Shown here: positions 57,592 through 64,000 of the stretch, in pieces | Layout: every line of letters starts with the position of its first letter | Numbering within the stretch: the first letter of the stretch is position 1 | Source of the DNA: Methylobacillus rhizosphaerae | GTDB lineage: Bacteria > Pseudomonadota > Gammaproteobacteria > Burkholderiales > Methylophilaceae | Assembly (NCBI RefSeq): GCF_900187985.1 | Contig: NZ_FZOA01000006.1 | Location: 165,320 to 229,319, forward strand | DNA length: 64,000 bases | Direction of reading: 5' to 3' | The notes under the pieces: generated by a model | Seen by the model: the letters and a program-made list of their open reading frames with translations, nothing else | The model's database searches: none | What the model was told of the DNA's origin: nothing | Program-made: the position numbers and the translations under genes

Positions 57592-57603
57592 AAAAGGTCG
57601 TAC

Positions 57604-57633
57604 ATTATATAATACCCTTCCAAATAATTACAA
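57604..57633 (-). promoter_or_regulatory. Sigma-70 promoter of the spc operon
   Basis: On the minus strand TTGTAA and a perfect TATAAT are 18 bases apart; transcription would start near 57597, about 110 bases before rplN. A 12-bp hairpin (57611-57622 with 57635-57646) overlaps the promoter spacer and may mark the end of the upstream transcript. Confidence 0.7.
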
Positions 57634-57651
57634 GTGGAAGAGTATTATTTT

Positions 57652-57924
57652 TTACACAATACGTGCTTTTTCTACAATCTTGCTAACACGCCAGGTCTTG
57701 GTCTTGGAAAGCGGACGGCTTTCTTCGATCACAACCAGGTCGCCTTCTTTGCACTCATTGTTTTCGTCGTGTGCATGAAACTTGTTGGAACGACGCACCA
57801 CCTTGCCGATCAAAGGATGTTTCACCTTACGCTCGACCAGTACAGTAACAGTCTTGTCCATCTTGTCGCTTACTACACGGCCACTCAAAGTGCGAACCAG
57901 TTTTTCTGTTTGATTTTCGCTCAT
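57652..57924 (-). CDS. rpsQ: 30S ribosomal protein S17
   Basis: The 90-residue protein has [20 protein letters not shown] and [20 protein letters not shown]. It is an early-binding OB-fold protein of 30S. It is the last gene of the S10 operon, and a 160-base gap with a promoter follows. Confidence 0.99.
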   Translation of the reverse strand: MSENQTEKLVRTLSGRVVSDKMDKTVTVLVERKVKHPLIGKVVRRSNKFHAHDENNECKEGDLVVIEESRPLSKTKTWRVSKIVEKARIV

Positions 57925-57935
57925 AATGACTCCGC

Positions 57936-58145
57936 TTAAGCTTGACTTGCATTAGCCGCTTTGGCTTTTTCAGCAAGCACAGAGCGAACGCGAGCAATAT
58001 CACGGCGCACTTTGCCTACCTGATCAACTTTGTTCAACTGTTGAGTTGCAAGTTGCATGCGCAGAGAGAACTGCGCACGGCGCAATTCAATCAGCTCATT
58101 ATTCAGCTCTTCAACAGTCTTGTTTCTCAACTCGGATGCTTTCAT
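57936..58145 (-). CDS. rpmC: 50S ribosomal protein L29
   Basis: This 69-residue helical protein has [20 protein letters not shown] and the signature [13 protein letters not shown]. It sits at the exit tunnel, next to the trigger-factor site. Confidence 0.99.
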   Translation of the reverse strand: MKASELRNKTVEELNNELIELRRAQFSLRMQLATQQLNKVDQVGKVRRDIARVRSVLAEKAKAANASQA

Positions 58146-58147
58146 GA

Positions 58148-58564
58148 CTAGCTCCCAATATGACGCGTAATGAAGGTAGTTTCGATTGGCAGCTTGGCAG
58201 CAGCCAGACGGAACGCTTCACGCGCCAGTTCTTCACTGACGCCGTCCATTTCGTACAACATCTTTCCAGGCTGGATCTGAGCAATGTAGTACTCAGTACT
58301 ACCCTTACCATTACCCATACGCACTTCAGCTGGCTTCTTGGAAATCGGCTGATCTGGGAAGATGCGGATCCATACTCGGCCACCACGCTTGATATGACGG
58401 GTCATCACACGACGAGCCGCTTCAATTTGACGTGCAGTCAGACGACCACGACCAATTGCCTTCAGACCGAACTCGCCAAAGCTTACCTTGTTACCGGTAG
58501 TTGCGATGCCCTTGTTACGGCCTTTTTGCATCTTACGGAATTTCTGTCTAGCTGGTTGCAGCAT
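58148..58564 (-). CDS. rplP: 50S ribosomal protein L16
   Basis: The 138-residue protein starts [20 protein letters not shown] and has [18 protein letters not shown], the L16 signature. It lies near the A site of the large subunit. It overlaps the end of rpsC by 17 bases. Confidence 0.99.
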   Translation of the reverse strand: MLQPARQKFRKMQKGRNKGIATTGNKVSFGEFGLKAIGRGRLTARQIEAARRVMTRHIKRGGRVWIRIFPDQPISKKPAEVRMGNGKGSTEYYIAQIQPGKMLYEMDGVSEELAREAFRLAAAKLPIETTFITRHIGS

Positions 58565-59258
58565 TTTTTGCCCCCGACTTTCTTACTTTCTTTTCTGGCT
58601 CAGCGGGTTGAGCAGTTTGTTCGAGCTTGTTACCGAACACTTCGCCCTTGAATACCCATACCTTGATACCGATGATACCGTAGGTAGTTTTCGCTTCTGC
58701 CACACCGTAATCGATATCTGCACGCAATGTATGCAAAGGCACACGGCCTTCACGATACCACTCGGTACGTGCGATTTCGATACCATTCAAACGACCCGAA
58801 CTCATGATCTTGATACCTTGAGCACCTAGACGCATCGCGTTTTGCATCGCACGCTTCATTGCACGACGGAACATCACGCGCTTCTCAAGCTGTTGAGCAA
58901 TACTCTCAGCAATCAGTGTCGCATCAATTTCAGGCTTGCGGACTTCTTCGATGTTCAAGTGAACAGGAACACCCATCAAGCCTTGCAGGCCAGAGCGCAA
59001 AGATTCGATATCTTCGCCTTTCTTGCCAATCACAATGCCAGGACGTGCGCTGTAAATAGTGATCTTGGCATTCTTTGCAGGACGCTCAATCACAATCTTA
59101 CTTACAGCAGCGTGAGAAAGTTTCTTTTTCAGGAACTCACGCACTTTCACATCGCTATTCAGCATCGCAGGGAAATTACTGCTATTGGAATACCAACGAG
59201 AAGACCAGTTCTTCTGGACGCTCAGACGGAAACCAAACGGATGAATTTTCTGACCCAT
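58548..59258 (-). CDS. rpsC: 30S ribosomal protein S3
   Basis: The start ATG 59258 ([18 protein letters not shown]) gives 236 residues; the frame extends seven codons further into the rplV gap. KH-domain bases [17 protein letters not shown] and the C-terminal [20 protein letters not shown] are S3 signatures. S3 lies at the mRNA entry and has helicase activity. Confidence 0.98.
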   Translation of the reverse strand: MGQKIHPFGFRLSVQKNWSSRWYSNSSNFPAMLNSDVKVREFLKKKLSHAAVSKIVIERPAKNAKITIYSARPGIVIGKKGEDIESLRSGLQGLMGVPVHLNIEEVRKPEIDATLIAESIAQQLEKRVMFRRAMKRAMQNAMRLGAQGIKIMSSGRLNGIEIARTEWYREGRVPLHTLRADIDYGVAEAKTTYGIIGIKVWVFKGEVFGNKLEQTAQPAEPEKKVRKSGAKNAATS

Positions 59259-59268
59259 AACGATTCCT

Positions 59269-59598
59269 TTAGTTACCAACTGTCACAGTAATGTGACAAG
59301 TCGGTTTGATAATCCGCCCAGCGCGACCCTTGGCACGAGCGCGAATACGCTTCAACACCAAACCCTTGTCGACATAGATTGAAGTCACCTTCAACTCGTC
59401 AATATCTGCGCCTTCATTGTGCTCTGCGTTAGCAATTGCAGACTCAACTACCTTCTTGATAATTTCAGCACCTTTTTTAGGTGTAAAAGCCAAGATATTG
59501 AGTGCATTGTCAACTTTCTTGCCGCGGATCAAGTCAGCAACCAAGCGAGCCTTTTGTGGGGACAGATGAACACCTCTTAATATTGCAGATACTTCCAT
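59269..59598 (-). CDS. rplV: 50S ribosomal protein L22
   Basis: The start ATG 59598 has AGGAG six bases upstream; the ATG at 59604 touches that site and cannot use it. This gives 109 residues, starting [21 protein letters not shown]22 has a long loop in the exit tunnel where macrolide resistance mutations arise. Confidence 0.97.
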   Translation of the reverse strand: MEVSAILRGVHLSPQKARLVADLIRGKKVDNALNILAFTPKKGAEIIKKVVESAIANAEHNEGADIDELKVTSIYVDKGLVLKRIRARAKGRAGRIIKPTCHITVTVGN

Positions 59599-59607
59599 CG
59601 TCATCTC

Positions 59608-59883
59608 CTACCTCTTGGCCTTCTTGTCGGCAGCATGACCCTTAAACGTACGGGTCAGCGCAAATTCGCCGAGCTTGTGACCTACCATGTTTTCAGAAAT
59701 CAACACCGGTACATGCTGCCTACCGTTGTGAACCGCAATGGTCAAACCGATGAAATCAGGCAAGATAGTAGAACGACGAGACCAGGTCTTAACTGGTTTC
59801 CTGTCGCGATTAGCAGCAGCAGTTTCTACCTTCTTCGCCAGATGGCCATCAACAAATGGCCCTTTTTTAATTGAACGTGCCAT
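59608..59883 (-). CDS. rpsS: 30S ribosomal protein S19
   Basis: The 91-residue protein starts [20 protein letters not shown] and has [20 protein letters not shown]. It forms part of the 30S head with S13. Confidence 0.99.
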   Translation of the reverse strand: MARSIKKGPFVDGHLAKKVETAAANRDRKPVKTWSRRSTILPDFIGLTIAVHNGRQHVPVLISENMVGHKLGEFALTRTFKGHAADKKAKR

Positions 59884-59888
59884 ATTGA

Positions 59889-60722
59889 TTACCTCTTATT
59901 CGCAGGACGACGGCTAACACGCATGTTGTCAGTACGCTTATTACTACGCGTACGATAACCCTTGGTCGGCAGACCCCATGGACTGACTGGATTCATACCA
60001 GCAGCGGTCTTACCTTCACCACCACCGTGCGGGTGATCGACCGGGTTCATGACCACACCACGAACGGTAGGACGAACACCGCGCCAACGCATCGCACCAG
60101 CTTTACCGATAGAGCGCAGTGAATGCTCTTCATTGCCAACTTCGCCGATCGTTGCCTTGCAATCAACATGCACACGGCGAACTTCACCGGAACGCAGGCG
60201 CAACTGAGCATAACTACCTTCGCGAGCCAGCAGCTGAACTGAAGTACCCGCAGAACGTGCAATCTGCGCACCCTTGCCAGGTTGCAATTCCACGCAGTGG
60301 ATCGTACTACCGACAGGAATGTTGCGCAGCGGCAAAGCGTTACCTGCACGGATAGGTGCATCAGAACCGCTGATCAATTGAGCACCTGCGCTTACGCCAC
60401 GAGGAGCAATGATGTAACGACGCTCACCATCCGTATAGCAAAGCAACGCCAGATGCGCGCTACGGTTTGGATCGTATTCCAAGCGTTCGACCTTGGCGAC
60501 GATTCCGTCCTTATTGCGACGGAAATCAACCAGACGGTAATGTTGCTTGTGGCCACCACCTTGGTGACGTGTTGTAATGCGGCCGTTGTTATTACGACCA
60601 GCATTCTTACTCTGCTTCTCCAGCAGGGGCGCATAGGGCTTACCCTTGTGCAGCTCAGGTGTTACCACCTTGACTACGGCGCGCCGGCCTGGGGAAGTAG
60701 GCTTGACTTTAATCAGTGCCAT
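59889..60722 (-). CDS. rplB: 50S ribosomal protein L2
   Basis: The 277-residue protein has [20 protein letters not shown] and the peptidyl-transferase-near signature [14 protein letters not shown]2 is needed for subunit association. It lies between rplW and rpsS. Confidence 0.99.
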   Translation of the reverse strand: MALIKVKPTSPGRRAVVKVVTPELHKGKPYAPLLEKQSKNAGRNNNGRITTRHQGGGHKQHYRLVDFRRNKDGIVAKVERLEYDPNRSAHLALLCYTDGERRYIIAPRGVSAGAQLISGSDAPIRAGNALPLRNIPVGSTIHCVELQPGKGAQIARSAGTSVQLLAREGSYAQLRLRSGEVRRVHVDCKATIGEVGNEEHSLRSIGKAGAMRWRGVRPTVRGVVMNPVDHPHGGGEGKTAAGMNPVSPWGLPTKGYRTRSNKRTDNMRVSRRPANKR

Positions 60723-60730
60723 GATTTCTC

Positions 60731-61039
60731 CTATTCGCCCGCTGCGAAGTTAATTTCTTGACCTGGCTTCAGGCTCACATACGCCTTTTTCCAGTCCTTG
60801 CGGCGACCGGATGTACGGCCAGCACGCTTTACCTTGCCACCAACATTAACAACAGTGACAGCATCCACTTCCACCTTGAATACCAATTCAACGGCCGCCT
60901 TGATTTCTGGCTTGGTTGCATCAGTACGTACACGGAAAGCGATCTGCTGGTTCTTGTCAGCAATGCGAGTTGCTTTTTCTGTAATTTGCGGTGCAAGAAT
61001 GACTTGCAGCAAACGCTCTTGGGTAGTCAACGCGCTCAT
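60731..61039 (-). CDS. rplW: 50S ribosomal protein L23
   Basis: The 102-residue protein has [20 protein letters not shown] and [17 protein letters not shown]. It is the docking site of trigger factor and SRP at the exit tunnel. Its start overlaps the rplD stop by four bases. Confidence 0.99.
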   Translation of the reverse strand: MSALTTQERLLQVILAPQITEKATRIADKNQQIAFRVRTDATKPEIKAAVELVFKVEVDAVTVVNVGGKVKRAGRTSGRRKDWKKAYVSLKPGQEINFAAGE

Positions 61040-61662
61040 GCCAGCATCTCCTCAAGTTTCTGAACCGCACCCTTGGTTGCCAGCACGTTAGGGAAACGTA
61101 CCAAACTAACAGGATCAACATATTGAGCTTCGATCACGAGGACGTTTGGCAAGTTGCGGGCAGACAAGTAAAGATTTTCATCAAAACTATCAACCAACAA
61201 CAACAAACCATCGGTGTAACCAAAGTTCTTGATCTTCTCTACCAATTGCTTGGTTTTAGGACTATCAACCACAAACTCCTCAACAGCGCTCAAACGTTCC
61301 TGACGAACCAGCTCAGACAGAATCGCACGAACACCAGCACGATAAGATTTACGGTTGATCTTGTGGCTGAAATTCTCATCAGGACTATTTGGGAAGGCAC
61401 GACCACCTCCACGCCAAATCGGGCTTGAGCTCATACCGGAACGAGCACGACCTGTACCCTTTTGATTCCATGGCTTATGAGTGGTGTGGCTAACATTACC
61501 ACGACCCAATTGTGCGCGAGTAGCAGTACGCGCATTAGCCTGGTAAGCCACCACAACCTGGTGCACCAGCGCCTCATTGAATTCACGACCAAATGTCGCT
61601 TCAGAAACAGTCAAACCAGCCTTAGCTGCCTTGCCATTCTTATCGATTAATTTAATTTCCAT
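61036..61662 (-). CDS. rplD: 50S ribosomal protein L4
   Basis: The 208-residue protein has the L4 loop [20 protein letters not shown] that lines the exit tunnel. In E. coli L4 also represses the S10 operon through its leader RNA. It overlaps the rplC stop by one base. Structured RNA candidates lie before rplC rather than only before rpsJ. Confidence 0.99.
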   Translation of the reverse strand: MEIKLIDKNGKAAKAGLTVSEATFGREFNEALVHQVVVAYQANARTATRAQLGRGNVSHTTHKPWNQKGTGRARSGMSSSPIWRGGGRAFPNSPDENFSHKINRKSYRAGVRAILSELVRQERLSAVEEFVVDSPKTKQLVEKIKNFGYTDGLLLLVDSFDENLYLSARNLPNVLVIEAQYVDPVSLVRFPNVLATKGAVQKLEEMLA

Positions 61663-62306
61663 TATGCTTTCACCTTCACACTAGGGCGCACGACAACATC
61701 GCCGCCTTTAGAGCCAGGAACCGCACCCTTGATCAACAACAGGTTGCGCTCAGCATCCACGCGCACAATCTCCAGATTTTGCACAGTGGTTTTTGCCGCA
61801 CCCAGATGACCAGGCATGCGCTTGCCAGGGAAGACGCGACCAGGATCTTGTGCCATACCAATAGAACCGGGCACATTATGTGATCTGGAGTTACCGTGAG
61901 AAGCACGATTGGAAGCAAAATTGTGTCTCTTGATGGCGCCAGCAAAACCCTTACCCAAAGAGGTACCAGTCACATCAACCAACTGACCCGCCTGGAAAAG
62001 TTCCACTGTAATTTGGCCGCCAACAGCATAGTTAGCCAACACATCATCAGAAACAGAAAATTCTTTGATACCAGAACCTGCGGCAACACCGGCCTTGGCA
62101 TAATGCCCTGCCAATGCCTTGCCAACACGGCTGGCACGACGTTCACCGTAAGCAACTTGAAGGCCAGTATAGCCGTCGCTTGCAGCAGTCTTGATCTGTG
62201 TCACACGGTTAGGGATGACTTCCAGCACTGTTACCGGAACGCTTTCGCCTTCATCGGTAAAAATGCGGGTCATGCCCACCTTGCGACCAATAAGCCCTAA
62301 GCTCAT
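61662..62306 (-). CDS. rplC: 50S ribosomal protein L3
   Basis: The 214-residue protein starts [20 protein letters not shown] and has [20 protein letters not shown] and [13 protein letters not shown]3 reaches the peptidyl transferase centre. It is separated from rpsJ by 98 bases, longer than other gaps in this operon. Confidence 0.99.
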   Translation of the reverse strand: MSLGLIGRKVGMTRIFTDEGESVPVTVLEVIPNRVTQIKTAASDGYTGLQVAYGERRASRVGKALAGHYAKAGVAAGSGIKEFSVSDDVLANYAVGGQITVELFQAGQLVDVTGTSLGKGFAGAIKRHNFASNRASHGNSRSHNVPGSIGMAQDPGRVFPGKRMPGHLGAAKTTVQNLEIVRVDAERNLLLIKGAVPGSKGGDVVVRPSVKVKA

Positions 62307-62346
62307 GATCGTTTCCTTATAATAATTAAAGAGGTCGATTGCAATT

Positions 62347-62388
62347 GACCGACCCGGTTACGCGAAAGGGTCGGATTATATCCGACCC
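62347..62388 (-). promoter_or_regulatory. Alternative-hairpin leader between rpsJ and rplC
   Basis: In minus-strand order three segments occur: GGGTCGGAT (62388-62380), ATCCGACCC (62376-62368) and GGGTCGGTC (62355-62347). The middle one can pair with either neighbour (9 bp with the first, 7 or more with the third), so two folds exclude each other. T residues follow the first hairpin (CCCTTTCG). Confidence 0.55.
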
Positions 62389-62403
62389 AATTCAAAAGCA
62401 CAA
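62375..62403 (-). promoter_or_regulatory. Possible promoter before rplC
   Basis: A perfect TATAAT (plus 62375-62380) lies 17 bases after TTGTGC (plus 62398-62403) on the minus strand. The -10 lies in the loop of the hairpin described for this gap, so it may be a chance match. Confidence 0.35.
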
Positions 62404-62404
62404 G

Positions 62405-62713
62405 TTACAGCTTGATTTCCACATCAACGCCAGCTGGCAGATCCAGCTTCATCAATGCATCAACAGTCTTGTCAGTTGGGTCAACAATATCCATCAATCG
62501 CTGATGAGTACGAATTTCGAACTGATCGCGGGATGTCTTGTTAACGTGTGGGGAACGCAGAATATCAAAGCGCTCAATACGAGTTGGCAAAGGCACAGGT
62601 CCTTTTACCACTGCACCAGTACGCTTAGCCGTTTCGACAATCTCAAGCGCAGACTGATCGATCAAACGATAATCAAATGCCTTGAGACGGATACGGATTT
62701 TTTGAGCTGCCAT
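62405..62713 (-). CDS. rpsJ: 30S ribosomal protein S10
   Basis: The 102-residue protein has [19 protein letters not shown] and [21 protein letters not shown]10 is part of the 30S head and, with NusB, of antitermination complexes. It follows tuf after a strong hairpin. Confidence 0.99.
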   Translation of the reverse strand: MAAQKIRIRLKAFDYRLIDQSALEIVETAKRTGAVVKGPVPLPTRIERFDILRSPHVNKTSRDQFEIRTHQRLMDIVDPTDKTVDALMKLDLPAGVDVEIKL

Positions 62714-62746
62714 GTTATTTCCTTAAAGAGCGATATTTTCAAAGAG

Positions 62747-62779
62747 CGAAAAGCCGCAAACATCGAATGTTTGCGGCTT
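62747..62779 (-). terminator. Hairpin terminator between tuf and rpsJ
   Basis: AAGCCGCAAACAT and ATGTTTGCGGCTT form a perfect 13-bp stem with a three-base loop. On the minus strand TTTTCG follows, a short T-run, so termination may be partial. Confidence 0.72.
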
Positions 62780-62794
62780 ACTTAAGAGTATTAA

Positions 62795-63985
<1,191 letters not shown>

Positions 63986-64000
63986 TTCTGTTTCCTTTAA

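Overview
The window looks like chromosome of a methylotrophic betaproteobacterium of the Methylophilaceae type (Methylobacillus or Methylovorus would fit; this is inference). The evidence is a XoxF lanthanide methanol dehydrogenase, a formate dehydrogenase of the FDH4 type with its small partner, dusB-fis gene order, and a beta/gamma-style S10-spc-alpha ribosomal block. No insertion sequences, phage genes, tRNA, rRNA or CRISPR arrays were seen.

Layout. Bases 1-8.2 kb carry housekeeping genes on the plus strand: a CinA-type domain protein (cut by the edge), a YkgJ zinc-cluster protein, dusB-fis, purH, purD, a Sua5/YrdC-type gene, hemF and an amino-acid permease. Bases 8.3-12.9 kb are a methanol-oxidation island: xoxF on the minus strand, a divergent AcoR-type sigma-54 activator, and a small cytochrome c. 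An excellent -24/-12 promoter points at xoxF, and repeated GGAAYAATTCC-type palindromes lie upstream of it. Bases 12.9-25.6 kb hold a hexose-6-P mutarotase, ilvD, lgt, FDH4 A/B, a MocR regulator, cstA-ybdD, a small secreted protein and an MsbA-like ABC exporter.

Bases 25.5-43 kb form a nitrate/nitrite assimilation cluster: FNT channel, PP2C-kinase fusion, NIT-ANTAR regulator (NasR type), outer-membrane porin, siroheme methyltransferase (cobA), NarK transporter, a second PP2C-kinase fusion, nirB, nirD and a nitrate reductase fused to a flavoprotein reductase. Three transcription units share one control design: an NtrC-like box, a sigma-54 promoter, a hairpin with the hexaloop AANGGC, and an overlapping intrinsic terminator. 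The reading is that nitrogen limitation starts transcription and the nitrate/nitrite-sensing ANTAR protein lets it pass the terminator. Nitrate then enters through porin and NarK, is reduced by the fused NADPH-type reductase, and nitrite is reduced to ammonium by NirBD, whose siroheme needs CobA.

Bases 43-49.3 kb hold a second copy of the small secreted protein family, radC, coaBC-dut, rpmB-rpmG, an MscS channel and mgtE. Bases 49.4-64 kb are the minus-strand ribosomal block from tuf to rplQ. rpsD, normally between rpsK and rpoA, is absent, and two intergenic RNA-structure candidates lie before rplC and rplN.
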